From NCBI GenBank assembly GCA_963920665.1, contig OY987266.1, forward strand, positions 24,106,248 through 24,170,247: a DNA stretch of 64,000 bases. The letters are read 5' to 3'. The notes under the pieces were generated by a model. That model was not told where the DNA came from, searched no databases, and saw only the letters and a list, made by a program, of their open reading frames with translations. A program made the translations under genes and the position numbers. Numbering within the stretch: the first letter of the stretch is position 1; each line of letters begins with the position of its first letter. Of the stretch, positions 1 through 13,700 are shown one piece after another. This DNA is from Straminergon stramineum. Its lineage: Eukaryota; Streptophyta; Bryopsida; Hypnales; Calliergonaceae.

Positions 1-24
1 TACTTTTAAATGAACCAGATTTAC

Positions 25-2759
25 CTTAGCTAGATAACTAATAGCCATAATAATCTGCTGCAAAGATGAAGTAACTGGAGCAGGTCCCACGGGATCTCCT
101 TTCACTTCATCACTGGACAAGATTGTCTCCACCTACGAATAAACAATGAGCCGTTGATAAGTTACTCGAAGTGTCACAAACGAACCGTATCTTCTGCATA
201 AAATAGTTTGCAATGATACATCTCAAGAATCGTAACAACTTCTGCAGACGAAAAGCACGGCTGGTGTTTACAGTTTATGAGCGAAATGGTTTCGATAGTC
301 CACACTTAAACCATCAGTTATTTAGACACGGAATAGAATCCTGCTAGCATCTCCTAGCAGAAAGGAATTGGCAATAAGAAATGTGTACAATTTCTTAAAC
401 TTCATGATATGGCCAGCTGTGAACACACTAGAGACGTAAACTTTCAAAAGCACAAATTGCAACTTAGCAGGTGAAGAAACCAACCTGTCCACAGAGAGGA
501 ACCAAAAGAGCAGACAGGAAGGTCGCTTGTTTATCAACAGGAAGATCTTCCAACCCGATCAACAAACCAATCGCCTGCATATTCAACAAACCAACTTTCA
601 GAAGAAAATTCAATCTATATCACAGTGATTTGTTAAATATACAAGGCATCAAGGGAAACCCACCAACCCAATCGATAAACTGATCATCGCACTAATCGAC
701 TGCAGCAAACAAATTGAATTAGTTGGTGGGTGGCACACTCACCTCAAACGCATAACTTCTTTCATCAGCATCCTTCTTAAGCACAGGTTTTGGTGATGTA
801 ACAGCAGACAATACGTCCTCTAAACTCTGGCAAGATCAATAAATCATGTAAGCTTCAACTAATAGGAAGTAAACTTGAAGAAATAAACAGAAAATCAGAT
901 GGCATTAAATTCTAAAGAGCAGAAAACCTCAAATTTCAGAGACACTTGCAGATTCCGTAAAGCAACTAGAGTAGATAAATAGAAATTTTCCAAGAAATAA
1001 GTACCTGCAGGATATCATCCAGATACGGCACCAGCTGAATACGCAGCACTTTGACAAAACGCATGAAGAGGTAACTCGCCCGACTGCTTACTTGGGGATT
1101 AGGATGATGCATGCCTCTTGCATCCAGAAAGACTGCTAAAACACGAGGTGTATAATCACCATGATATTGTACAAATTTCACGTATCTAGTGACAGTCTCT
1201 AAGTAGATTATTGCGATAAGGCGGTGAGAGTGACAGGGAATAGGCGTTGATAAAAAGGCCCCAACCATCTCTTGAAGCGATCCTCCGCCAGGTTTCATTG
1301 ACTCCTCTGTCACGCCTTCACCTAACAGATGAAGGAGGACAATGGCAGCCTCCACATCTTCAAACTCGGCATTTGCATCCTGAAGTATTCTGGCTAAGGT
1401 ACCTTTCACAAAGGTTGTCGTCACTTCTGGAGCCACGCGATTAATACTTCTGAAAAGAGCCATGATCTCCTTTCGATATTCAGACATTCGCTCCTCTTCC
1501 TCTAGACCCGACTTGTCCGGTTCATCCAATGAATCCTCGTATGTAGGGTCATACCGCATACGAGTGAAGATCACTTCAAGGATCTGGCTTAAGTGATTAG
1601 CCTGTTTTCCACTGACTGGATTAGAGTTCTTCATTCGAGTCACATACGCATTCAAGAACTGGAACGTAGTGGTGGACATATCTTCATCTCCATTCTGCAT
1701 GAAGTAAAAAACCGGGGGTAGAACCTCATCGAGCATGGTGGTCACCACCTCGGTCAAGGCCAGAGTTTGCTCAGAGACTCCATTCTGTTCTATTTTCTTA
1801 CTGCATTCAAGAACCTCCGTTGCAATCCCCGTCAACAAGGACGTCAGCTTTAAAGCAAATTCAGGCTCCTGCGCTTCCATGATCGTGCTACAAGCCTTCC
1901 CAGCCTGTAACTGCTGAAGAAGAGCAAGTTTTGAAGGAGCGTCCATCCTCTTTGATACAATTGCTAATAGACACTCAGCAGCCGCCGCACGCAGCTGAAG
2001 ATACTCGTGGGATGAGACTAGGAACTCGAAAAGCAAAGGAACGAATCTGTCGTTGGCAACCAGGCCGATGTCAATCCATGAAACATACTTCTGCATCATT
2101 TCCAAAACCTGAGCAGCCAATTGAGGTGACTGGCCCTTGTACAAGACAATTAAACTGTACCAAGCAGCCACAACTTGAGATATGCATTGCTGCCTCATCG
2201 CGTCTTTAATTCGGGTTGCAGCAGCAGCCTCTTCCTGCGTCCTTGGAAAATCAAAACTAATGACTTCTTCGTCCAGCGCGTTGAAAACACGGATATACAT
2301 ATCAACAACCACGGGTCCTTTACTAAGAGCGTTGAGCATGTCGAGAAAAGCTGATGGCCACTCCGCAGGGTACTCGATATAAACAAGCATCACGATGAGC
2401 TGGGCCAGTTTGTTTCTAACGAATATAGGGCGAGATGACATTGGAATAGCAGTATCAGTTACCGACGGATCATCGAGATTAAAATTGCAGAAGGCCAGCA
2501 TCAACGACGACCGAATAAACAGCCGTTCTTGAGATTCCAATGTCCTGTAACGCTGCTGAATTACTTCCTCCAGTGTTTTTAGACACCAAAATTGCACTTC
2601 AGCGTATTGAGAAAGCCGAAATTTTTCAAAACATGCCTGACTAATATTAGGGGATTGCTTGGCCTGTTCACAATACGCTGCTGCTTGCGCCTTTAATTGA
2701 GCACTCACAGCCCCAGTCTGGTCGAAACTAAAGAAAACTGCTTTCTCAAAATCGTCCAT
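25..2759 (-). CDS. PSD: Exportin-T (PAUSED/XPOT), tRNA nuclear export receptor, 5' part
   Basis: Importin-beta-family receptor that binds mature tRNA with Ran-GTP and carries it out of the nucleus. Four exons are visible, all phase 0: 2759-1005 (585 codons), 826-743, 574-485 and 132-25, each with GT donor and AG acceptor. They give 679 residues of a protein that is about 990 residues in Arabidopsis; the 3' end lies off the left edge. The family start MDDFEKAV is used; the frame extends ten codons upstream but begins with a less typical peptide. Recognisable family blocks are VQFWCLKTLEEV near residue 48, PFVKNKLAQ-like FVRNKLAQLIV near 100, SWIDIGLVANDRFVPLLFE near 230, EEEERMSEYRKE near 425 and the exon 3 block AIGLLIGLEDLP. 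The HEAT-repeat character and length fit. Family assignment is very secure; small-exon limits rest on phase and motif continuity. Confidence 0.96.
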
Positions 2760-4850
2760 ATTGGATCCTACCAAGAACCTACTTACCACCTGTTCACGAA
2801 AAAATAGTCACACAGAATACGCCACACAGAAAGCCCACTTGGACACACCCCAAGGCCTGGTGTAAACGCCAGAGAGAACTGTAAGCCCTACAGCCCCAGG
2901 TAATGTAAGATCGAAGCTCAGAATTAAGTCAAAATCCAGAGACTGAGCGATAACAGCTGAACTGCTGACAGCCAGAGCCGCCAGATCACTCAATTTTTTA
3001 TACCAATTGTAGGTCTTGCTTCAGAAGAAATTCAGTGATGGATGGCCGCACACTCGGGCTCCCTGGAGTATTCACCTCGACGCAGCCCTTCGGGAGCCCT
3101 ACGAAGACCACCAAGCCCTTGATGCCAGCTCGATCGCACTAAACCCTAGAAGCTCCACCACGCAAGATATCAGCAAAAATCACCCTCAAATTGTTCACAG
3201 AGATGACCTTTGATAGGCCTCAACAATTTCCCAGAAAAAATTTGATAGCCGCTGTTCAAAGAGGCTTCAAAATCATCGGAATTATCACCAACCTGTCCCC
3301 ATAAAAGCACAAGCCTGTGCTAAGGCTCGGTGCAAGCGCTCCAAGTAGACAGCATCAACCAAGATACACCAACAAACCGGTTCTTAGATGCGGACACTAC
3401 TGCCATATTCATCAATTCTTCAAATCGAAAGTCAAACCTCTTGATGTTGATCACACCAAAACCATGGGATGAAACATACTGGCCTGCAGCATATCAGTAT
3501 TTCGCATCAGCTATGCTCCAGTGCAGCTATACATTACAGGCTCCATTGCTATCCCACTACCACACCGTTCCATAAACCCTAATTCTAGAGCCACCAAAAA
3601 TGATAGAAGAGTAGGCACACTACCGCCGCAAAACGCAAATGCGTACTTGTTTCAAGCATCGGGTAACGAGCAGTACCCACAATTACAAGCTCAAGATTTG
3701 TCATGATTGCTAAATAACGTTCAGGTCTGCACTTTCAAAGCATCCCTCGGCAATCAGATGAAAACAACCAGAATCGAGGTACAAAAACGAAAGAAAAGCG
3801 AACAAAACAAGTCAGATCCGAATGCGTGCCTCCGCTCGACCTCTCAGGCGCATGCAAAATTCATCAACAAGCGACAATTTAACCTAACGCTTCCAAGATA
3901 CCGAGTTCAACACACTCGCACGCATCAGTGGGACAGAACCACGTGGAAAACACACTCAGAGTCCGATTACGATAGTACAATCCAAATGCAAATCCTCTGG
4001 CGATACGCACAAGATGCCAAAACAGAGCATTTCAAAGAGAATCAATCAGAAGAACACGCCGCACTTTCGACCGAAATTGGAAACACCGGAAGAACAACCA
4101 AAACCGTAAAGCAGATCGCGACCATGACCTAGAGCCAACCGATGCCGCCAACGAACCCTACGAAAAAAATGGCTTCACGCCACCAACACCACTCCAAACC
4201 AAACTGCAAAACGCGCAACCAAGCTCCACGAATTCACACAAACCTGGAACTGCGGCTGCGCAGGCTTCACTTGTAAGCACCCAAATCCTCCGAACTCGCA
4301 AGCGCCACGGAATCGGTCCGCCAACCACGAAATCAGTCGAGCGTCAGAAGAGGTCCCAAAATGATCGATAAAAACCGCGACAGACGACCAAATCGGGTGA
4401 GGAAGAGCACGATATGGAGAGGAGAAGGAGAAGAAGACTATGCAGCAGCTGAAGAGACGGCAAACACGATCAAACAGGGAGGGGAAGGAGAGAAGGCACG
4501 CTGCAATGGATGGGCGGACTTGGCTTGCGCTTGGAGATGAAGGCAACAAACGGACGGGGGGGGGGGGCTCTGTTCCCTATACGGGGGAACAAGTTCTCGA
4601 TGTTCTCTTGTCTCCTGACTGGATCCAGGGATTCCAGGAGAGGCAGGGGTCACTTTTTTCTTTAAATTCTCTACTTTTTTTTCCCCTTTTTGTCATAATT
4701 AAAATCCCTGGCACAAAATCCAATGCTGCTCTGTGTTACTGTGGCATCCTTTTTGGCTCCAACTGGGTGGGACTCCCAACAAGAAAAAAAGAATATTGGT
4801 GTGGACCAAAGGATTCATTCGTTTGTCCCAAAATCTAAATCCCTAGTCTA
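2760..4850. other. 5' flank of exportin-T, no gene recognised
   Basis: More GC-rich than the spacer beyond it, as expected for promoter and 5' UTR sequence of the minus-strand exportin gene. Several open frames exist on the plus strand (the longest 3707-4132), but their lysine/threonine/glutamine-rich translations look like random reading of A-rich DNA and match nothing I know. A 12-G run lies at 4556-4567. A possible 5'-UTR intron acceptor sits just upstream of the exportin ATG, but I cannot prove it. Confidence 0.6.
3574..3582. promoter_or_regulatory. Telo-box AAACCCTAA (second partial copy at 3141-3148)
   Basis: Exact AAACCCTAA at 3574-3582 and AAACCCTA at 3141-3148, about 820 and 380 bp upstream of the exportin-T ATG. 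In plants this motif is common near the 5' ends of genes for translation and RNA metabolism. Function here is inferred from motif and position only. Confidence 0.4.
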
Positions 4851-5544
4851 CCTTTGCAATATATGGTAGAAGAATCTTACATTGCGTAGTCAAAATAACA
4901 TGCACTCCAAAAATGGTATGAATGAAGTCTTGGTTGAAAAAACGGATAGGTCACTAGCAAAGTACAAGCCCAAACCATGTTTGGATAAAGTGAAGGTAGT
5001 TTCAGAGGAAAATTTTGTAAAATATTAAAACAAGTCGTATATAGTTGTCCATTTTAGAGGGTTGCTATTATGTGAGTCTAAAAGCGTGAGCTTATGAGCC
5101 TAGAAGACTACACACCTATATTACACGTGTTTGTATAATAAAAGCCTTCTATAATTATAGTGTAGTTATGTTATAAATTCCTATATTATAGGTATTTATG
5201 TTATAAGCACCTTTTGTGGTTTTATTATATCCACTTAAACATATGTTCAAGGCTCACATGCGTGCATTTCCATGCTCATATACGAGCACCATTGGGCCAT
5301 CTTGTACTGTATTGTAAAATTAAAGGAAAAGTTAGTATATTTGTATATTCCAATTATAAAGTAAAAGGGTAGTGAGAAAGAAGCCTTCTCTCAAAATAAC
5401 ACTGATTTCAACATTTCATTGGTTGATAGATATGAGGTCTAATCTGTAAAGTAGGAATGATTTTTAATCTCTAAAGTTCTTTCATATTTAGGGGTCCAAA
5501 ATGGCTTTGAAAAAAGTTGTCCCTAAAACATGGCTAAAACCTTC

Positions 5545-5594
<50 letters not shown>

Positions 5595-5620
5595 TTTTAT
5601 TTTTATTTTTATTTTTATAT
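5545..5620. repeat. Microsatellite (ATCT)n followed by (TTTTA)n
   Basis: About 12 uninterrupted ATCT units at 5545-5594 run straight into five TTTTA-type units ending near 5620. Confidence 0.95.
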
Positions 5621-7984
5621 CAAATCCAACCATAGGATCCTTTGATTAACTTGTTCAAGTAAATTTTCCCTAAATTTTAAAATGAATGTCTCCTCCATAT
5701 CAAGTTTGATGTCTCTAAACTTCAAAATGCAAGATTTAGCCCTTCCAAAAGGTGAGGTTTTGTCTTTGAACATTTTTAGGAAAAATCATATATATCCTAT
5801 AACTTTTGCATTTCAGCTAATAATGTTGGAAAATGTTTTGAGAATGTATGGAAAAAAAACTAAACAAAACTTTCATATTCATCTTTAAAAAATTATAATG
5901 TAGCAAGTAGTACTAAATGAAATATTAAACCACTAATAATTTTTACAAGGAATTGAGAATTGTTGATTCCAATGGTGAGAGTATTCTAGTAAACAATTGG
6001 TATCAACAATTTTATTAAATTTTCAAAATTTTCAAAATCCAATGCAGAGAATGACTTTATATGTTTTTTCTACCTTAATCGCCTACAAAGTAGAATTCCT
6101 TATAACTTTCATTTCATTATTTGGAATTGGATGGTCCAATTTTTTTGGAGTAGATATCAATCAATACAATCCAAAAATAATATTAGTCTTTCTTGAGAAT
6201 ATATTTTTGGCTTCCCAATTTGACATTGGAATCCAAAATCCCTTCTAACTTTTGCAATATTTATAGGAATGATGTGAAACAAAGCTTCACACATAGATTA
6301 GGATGACTAGCATTCATACTAAAAATTTCATGGAAAAATTTCAAATTGTGAAGTCAACATAGCCTACTTGAGTTCTTCAAAAATCCAAAGTAGTCTCTTT
6401 AGTCCTTTAAGGTTTAATCTCAATCAAAAACTAATATTTACATGCTTTTGATACAATACTTTGATGGAGATAAGAAGATATCTAAAATTAGTTTAGGAGT
6501 AAAGAAAATCAATTTTAATTGTTAAGGAAATGGATTCTAAATTTTTCATTTTTATGGTCTTAATTGTTTTTAAACCATGGCCAAATAATGCTTGGATTGT
6601 TAAAAATCAACTCTTCTTTGGAACTAATTTGATGAAATTGAGGTAAGTCATATATGTATACAAAGGTATAAGCAAAATGGTGCAAAATTTCATAAGTAGA
6701 TTTGCAAATTAAATGGTTGTAATGGCTTTGAAGTTTAGTTTTAGAATAGAACATATAAGAATGCATAAGACTTTTGTGTATTTGCTAATTCCAAAAAGTT
6801 GCATAGGTTATTATAAATATTGTTAGCCTTTAGTTAGCTCAAAAATTGGTTGGTTTATCCTATTAGATAAGTGACTACAAATTCACTTCCATCACATTTT
6901 AGTAAATATCTTTTGTATGTTAAACAACGATTTATTTGTTGTCATAGTGAAACTCATATCACAATTAAGAGTTATTTTATATATTATGATTGTGATTATT
7001 ATTCTAAAATCGTTAGATTTTTGTATTACAAAGATGGTTATTTTAATCCGTAGGAGAGTCAACATTCATTGGTTGCATTATGAATGTTTTCAAGAGCTTG
7101 ATATGGGAGCTACATGGAACAGATGAAGTATATCCAAGTATGTTGAAAAAACAAATTTGGTCTATTCTTCAATGATGTGATTAGCATGGTTACTAACTAT
7201 TTCATGATTATCGAAGAAGGTTCTAAATGAGTCCATATAGGGATGAGAAGAGAAGAAAACCTTGCAAAATAAAGATGTGATGTCTAGATTCTATATGTAT
7301 TGTAATTTATTTTGCCAAATAAATTCAAAATCTACATCATTCTACCTTCCTACCAAGGACTCTTAGGGGTTAAATAACTAAATATTTTAAAATATTTTGC
7401 ACTTGATTTTGAAATGGAATACACTCATTTGTACATGAACTTATTACATACATTGCTTTGCTTATTACTCTCTCTATCTTTTTTCCTCTCTTCTAAAAAA
7501 CTACCAAAATTACATTGAAATATGAGATATGACTCAATTTCCTTCCTCATTGCACATTTGTTATATGAAATGTAAATTGTCTCATGATTTCATGAGTCAC
7601 GTTCTCATCTATATACAATTGTTCAATCATTTATTCTTAATAAACTATAATGACATCCAAACATCTTCTTACGAAAAACTTGTAGCTTGATGAGACTTTT
7701 TTAGTGTTGTTGCAATAAGCCTCTGAAAAAGTTGTTTCTAAAATAGGCATTCTATGATACATGATGCTTTCTAGTAGATTATAGAAGCAAAAGTATTAAT
7801 CCTTATCATAACCACAATTTGTTGAGATAAGTGCCACGAATTTTGCTTCAATTGATTATAGAAATCTCTTGTTTGATGAGATGCCATGGACTAAGAGCAT
7901 CTCCACTCGTCCAATCAAGCCAATGGAAGACAATATGATGCAATTCTAAAGGCAATTCACGACATGCACTAAAACATACCTGAG

Positions 7985-8092
7985 TTTTTGTGAACACATT
8001 TTAATTGACATCCACCTATTTTCGTGTTGACAATAACATCAAATGTAACATTAAAATATAGGTGGATGTCAATTAAATTGTGTTCACAAAAA
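7985..8092. repeat. Foldback element, about 38-bp arms
   Basis: Arms at 7985-8022 and 8053-8092 are near-perfect reverse complements (core TTGACATCCACCTAT), separated by about 30 bp. This looks like a small MITE or the tip of a larger foldback element. Confidence 0.85.
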
Positions 8093-9293
8093 TACATGTC
8101 TCATTTAGTGGCAATAACCCAAATAAAGTGGGGTAGTACAATCTTGATTGTATTGCCAACACAAATTTGACTTATGTCGAGGTGAGCATGGGTTTGTTGT
8201 TCAAATCTCCCAACATATCCTAATCATGTCATTAGAAATCATGTCATGTTGTGGATTTTAGACTATTTTTTATTTTTTCCATATTGAATTTGGTTGTCAT
8301 GAACAATGCTAAATAATTACCATGTGGTATTAATTCCTAATTTAAGAGAAAATGGTTTTTTTCAAGAGAAGTTGTTAGAAAGATCAAATTATGTTACATT
8401 TGGCTGAAATTGAAAATCAAAACTCTTTTTTTAAATTCCAATCATTCAAAAGTGTAGTAGACTATTATATCAATGTGTCGAAAAAAATTCAAGCCATGTG
8501 ACCATGTAGGTTGCAAGATTTGTAACATTTGAAGTTTGATAAAAACATTGTCCTTGCTAGACAAAGAGAGTAGAATTTGAGGCCTTTGGAGTTAAATTTT
8601 TTTTCTCTACACCAAAACTATGTGGGTTTGATTAGTTTCTAGATTCCTTCAAATTTGTTTTGACACTCTCAACAATCATTCAAGCGAGAATGAAGAATAT
8701 TTTTTCCCAAATACAAATAATGATGTGACTATAGATGATCACCTTTGAAGATTTGTGACTAACTCCACAAAAGTCTAAATATGAACGCCCCTGCATTAGT
8801 TGAAACTTTCACTTGACTTTATAGAAAAATTATTAAAAAATATTTCAAGGGGATAATGCCTTCAAAAGGGGGGCCCACATTAGGAATGATTCTTTGGGTT
8901 ACAAAATTTCAATTAAAAAACTGTCATTAACCTATGAAGCTCCTTGCAAACTATAATGGGTTTTCAAAAATTTGAACATCTAAAAGGAAGCATCAAGTTT
9001 TGTTTTTTCTCCCTCATTTTTTTTTGACATTAGGGAAATAAACAAACTTGCAAGGAATCTATTTTTGGAGATATCTAACGATTGAAAAATTAACGAGTTT
9101 GTTATCTTTTGGGCTCCAACTTGGGAAAATGGAGAGCACCATAATTTTGATTTGAAAATTTGCATACTTCTCCCTAACTTGAGATTCTACTCAAATTTGA
9201 AGTCCCTAAATCTTCTTTGTAAATGAGATTTGAGTTATGGGTCTTAAAAGCCTAACAAAGGCATAATGTCAAAATACAAGCAGTCTTGAAAAA

Positions 9294-9541
9294 ATGCCAC
9301 ATTTAACTACTTCTAGACTATTCAATGAATTCTAGACTAAACATCTGGAGATCTCCAAATACTAACATTGAGGGATCCCATGATGTTTGCATGGATCTCC
9401 AAATGTTTTGTATTGATCTCCTGATGTTTTGCATAGTTCTCCCGATGTTTTGGATTATCCCCTAATGATCATTTTTTTTGCTCCCGATGACCATTATTAA
9501 TTCTAGACTTTCAAAAGTACAAAACTAGTTAAATGTGGCAT
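9294..9541. repeat. Short TIR element with internal degenerate repeats
   Basis: Terminal inverted repeats ATGCCACATTTAACTA at 9294-9309 and its exact complement at 9526-9541 bound a 248-bp element. The interior (about 9345-9500) has four to five degenerate units of about 24-28 bp built on GATGTTTTGCATGGATCTCC. Confidence 0.75.
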
Positions 9542-10758
9542 AAAAAGTGTTTTGCTCCACTTTGCAAGCTTTGTACTCATTCATACATTGTTTACAATCT
9601 CCAAATTTTTTATGTATAGTCCTAATACCAGTCAAGAATAAGATCCTATGGTGACAAATTCTAAAAAATGAATGAAATTTGGTTAATGCCCCTTTTTAGG
9701 AGACCATTGTTTTTTGGCAATTTTGTGAGTAATTGTCAATTTTTGATACATGAATATTTAGGGGTTAAGAGTTCCATCCTTTGAATTGAATCCTAAAATT
9801 ATCTCACATTAGCAAATCATGGATCTTCAATCCTATACAAGTTATTGTTCATTTATTCATCCTATAGATTTTAGGTGCTCTTTTCTTCAACTTGCAACAA
9901 CAATTTTTTTCTTAACAAATTTTTACCAAAAATCTTACTTGATTCTAATGTTGGCTACCATTGCACTAGAAGAAAAGGAAAAGAAAAGGGGATGAAACCA
10001 ACAAAAGCATCTCTACAAAATGTAGAGTATGCCAAATTATGGATGAAGTTTATCATTTTTTGGTGATACTATGGATGTAAGTATATAGGGTATGGATGGA
10101 TGAATAAAATTGAATGATTTGTCTTCCTTTCTTACATTTTGGAGGCATGGTAGGCTTAAGTTACCCCCAAAAAACACTCATTGCCTTGCATATCTTGGTG
10201 TTCTTTATTGAAGCTTTTGTATTTATGCCTTTGTCATCTTTTTCTTTTCATCAACTTGGAGTAGAAGAAATGTAGAGGATGTAGAGTCTTCTTAAAGAAG
10301 TTGGTATCATGTTTGTCAATGATAGATAAATATGTATGTTTATTGTAGAGAGATGCATTGTATTTGGTGATTTATGAATTCCTATATGATGTAACTTTTC
10401 ACCAATTTTTTCAATGGTTATATTTGTTATTTTCAATTGATATTTGCAGAAGATTATAATTTTTTTTATAGAATCTTCATAATAAAGTGGATTTAGTGAA
10501 AATTCTTGATTTGGCTTAAACTAGTTGCTCTAATAAAATTTAAGATCTACGCTATTTACAATTATCATGATCTAGAGCTCTTGAAAATTTCAAGTTTAGG
10601 ATTAAATTCCTTCTTTAGTCCTTAAAGGACTAGGTGTAGTCTAGATTTTCAAAATTGTGATGATGAATTATATAATGAAAGTTAGAAAAATAATTTAATA
10701 ATGACTCTTAAATAATAGTTTTAAAATATGATCCACTTATACCATATCCATATGGCCA

Positions 10759-11706
10759 CTAGCCCCTAGATGCCCGAATTGCATTTTTTGGGCAACATAG
10801 TGATTTGGGGCAACTCACTACAAATGGAGTTTTTATTCTTTTTCTTTGAATTTTTGCAAAACATGTGACCAAGGAGTAGCTTCAAGGCCCAACAAATTTC
10901 ATAACTTTTGATTACATGGTTCAAAAGTTCTTGTATGATATGTCATTTTTATTGCTTGTTGGGCAGTCTGGGAAGCTCAAAAAAATTCTTTAGAAATCAC
11001 TTTTTTAATAAATAAAAATTTGAGATTGATTTTCTAGATTTATATGTACAATGGAAAGCTTTGAATCATTCTATTTTGATTTATATGATGAAAGTTATGA
11101 GGAGTCATAGTTTGCGGGTAGTTATGGATTCTCTACTCTAAATTAAACTTTGAAGTCCTTCATTTAACTCAATTTTGAATATTTTTGGAAATAGAATAAA
11201 ATCATAGAATGTAGATTGTTAATTACAACATTCAAACCATTGGGATTGTCATTTTTCAATTCCATAGTTAAATTCTTAACAATTTAGTAATTTGAATCAT
11301 TCTCTACTTTTTTCTACTTACTATTTTTTTCCTATATGTTGTACAATTCCAAATGATCTGAATTTTTTCAAGAATGTAGCCAACTTGCCTTGAAAAATGA
11401 ATCCAAACAAGCACCACCATTTTGGATTTTTTTGTCATACAAATGTAACCTTGTGAAGTGTAGCTACCCATTTATTCATAGGGCCCCCCAAAAGGATTTT
11501 TGTCCATTCAAATGCTAATATCTAGTATTCTACAAGGAGAAAATTTCTGAATTTTTTTTCCATATTTTCTCAAACCAATGCACTACAAGATCCTATGGTT
11601 ATATGTGTCCAAAAATGTTTCTTTTCTAAAATTTGGTGCATGTACTAGAAATGACAATTTGGGAGCATTTTTGGTAAAAATATAGTCAAATACATTTAGG
11701 GGCTAG
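10759..11706. mobile_element. Non-autonomous TIR element, family 1 copy A
   Basis: Begins CTAG-CCCCTAGATGCCC and ends CATTTAGGGG-CTAG, so termini CCCCTA...TAGGGG are bounded by the palindromic tetranucleotide CTAG on both sides. Length is 948 bp with no ORF. The interior aligns by eye with copy B (12778-13700) in inverse orientation, including the CAAGATCCTATGGTTA block and the segment around AAAATGGTGGTGCTT read on the opposite strand. The 4-bp palindromic target site resembles the TTAA preference of piggyBac-like elements, but no transposase is present to settle this. Confidence 0.8.
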
Positions 11707-12480
11707 ATCAACTAATACACAAACCAATAATTTTTTCATTTCAAATTTCCTTCAAATGGATTTGTAGATTGAATATTTGTGATTCTTTCAAAAAAAATTC
11801 CCTCTAAGTTCAAAATATTAAGTTCTAATCATAAAGATTTCTACAGATTTTTATTTATTTATTTATTCAAGTCATTTTTGAAGGATCATTTTTTGAAATG
11901 AAATAGTTATTTTTTGAGGCAAGGCCTACTTATATCCTTTGAATTATAGAATAGTTGCAAAACAAAATCTTCAAAATCTATACCTTACAAATATTTAAGG
12001 ACTAATACAAGAATCTTCAAAAAGATTGACAAATGAAAAAATGCATTTTTGCGTGCTTAGAATGTTTACATTCATCTATTGTTTAAAATTTGAACGCCTA
12101 GTCCTTTGGGGGTTAAGGTTCATATTTTGAACGAAATATATTATTTCATAATCGTGAATAATAGCCTTCTAAAGCTGACATAAGCGCCAAAGAGTTAATC
12201 AATCCATCAAGGATATTGAAAACTTTTGCCCCCTTGGTGTTTACTGTGCTTTTCTAGATACAAAGATGAATTTGAAGGTGTAAGGAAATTGTAATTGGTT
12301 TGGAGATTTTCTTAAGTTCATAAATTATTTATAGAATTGCAAAATAGAAGTCTTGATTTTATCCATCAATTTTGTAAAAATTTCATAAAATATTACATAC
12401 AAACAAATAAATGGTGCCATTCCACATTATCATATTGTTACTTCTTATGGGGACAAAATATGCAAGGGGAAGGTTCCTTC

Positions 12481-12654
12481 CATTAGAAGAAAACAACCTC
12501 CATTTCAACGAAACCAACCCAACACAAAATGCAGTTTTCTGCCCAAAAATGTAGAAACTACGTTATAGCCAACGCAGTTTCTTCATTTTTGGGCAGAAAA
12601 CTGCATTTTGTGTTGGGTTGGTTTCGTTGAAATGGAGGCTGTTTTCATCTAGTG
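12481..12654. repeat. Long perfect palindrome (55-bp identical arms)
   Basis: The arm at 12497-12551 is an exact reverse complement of 12584-12638. The 32-bp loop has weaker internal pairing, and imperfect pairing (about 13 of 16) continues outward to 12481 and 12654. RNA from either strand would fold into a hairpin of about 170 nt. It could be a young foldback transposon or a hairpin small-RNA precursor. Confidence 0.95.
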
Positions 12655-12777
12655 TTCCCAATTTTTGCATTGCATTATCTTACCAATTTTTGCCAAGTGG
12701 ACATGTGTTTGATTATGTAATACACATTGTGTGAAAATTTAGTGAAGTTTTTATGCGGCTCAGGGTTTTAACCCCTA

Positions 12778-13700
12778 AAGTTCCTTGACTATGTTATCAC
12801 CAAAAACCCTCAAAAACTACCATTTCTAATACAAGTACCAAATTTTAGAAAAATATCATTTTTGGACACATGTAACTGTAGGATCTTGTAGTACACAAGA
12901 TTGAAAAGATGTGAAAAAAAATTCAGAAAATTCCACCTTGTAGATTGCAAGATATTAGCATTTGAAGTGACAAAAATCCTTTTTGGGGCCCTCTAAAAAA
13001 ATGGGCGGCTACACTTCACAAGGTCACATTTGTATGAAACAATGTCCAAAATGGTGGTGCTTCTTTAGATTCATTCTTCAATGCAAGTTAGCTACATGCT
13101 TGAAAAGTTTCAAATCATTTGGAATTGTGCAACCTATAGGAAAAAAATAGTAAGTAGAAAGATGTAGAGAATGATTCAAAATACTAAATTGTTAATAATT
13201 TATTAATGGAATTAAAAATTCACAATCCCAATGGTTGTAATGTTGTAATAAACAATATACAACTAATATTTTTATTTTTTTCAAAAAATATTGAAAATTG
13301 AGTTCTATGAAGGACTTCAAAGTTTATTTTAGAGTAGAGAATCCATACTTGCCCGCAAACTAAAACATCTCATAACTTTGGACTCATTGATCAAAATGGA
13401 ATGATTCAAATCTTTCTATGTATACATAAATCTAGAAAATCAATTTCAAATTTTTATTTTTGAAAAAATTGATTTTTCCAGATCTGCCCAGACTACGTGA
13501 GTTGAGAAACAAACTACATATTAGGCCATAACTTTTTACCCATATTTCCAAATGCTATGAAATTTAGTGCACATGAAAGATATTCCTCGTCCACACCTTC
13601 TATTAAAGTTTGGGCCAAAAACATGGAAATCTCTAGTCATAGGTACCTACCCCCAAAAGTTATGTTGCCAAAAAACACACCTTGGTCCTTTAGGGGTTAA
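12778..13700. mobile_element. Non-autonomous TIR element, family 1 copy B
   Basis: Begins TTAA-CCCCTAAAG and ends CTTTAGGGG-TTAA, 923 bp, non-coding. The interior is homologous to copy A at 10759-11706 but inverted. Confidence 0.85.

Noticed and set aside
3707..4132. 141-codon plus-strand open frame
   Set aside because: Low-information Lys/Thr/Gln/Asn composition, no domain and no splice context; it lies in the exportin-T 5' flank.
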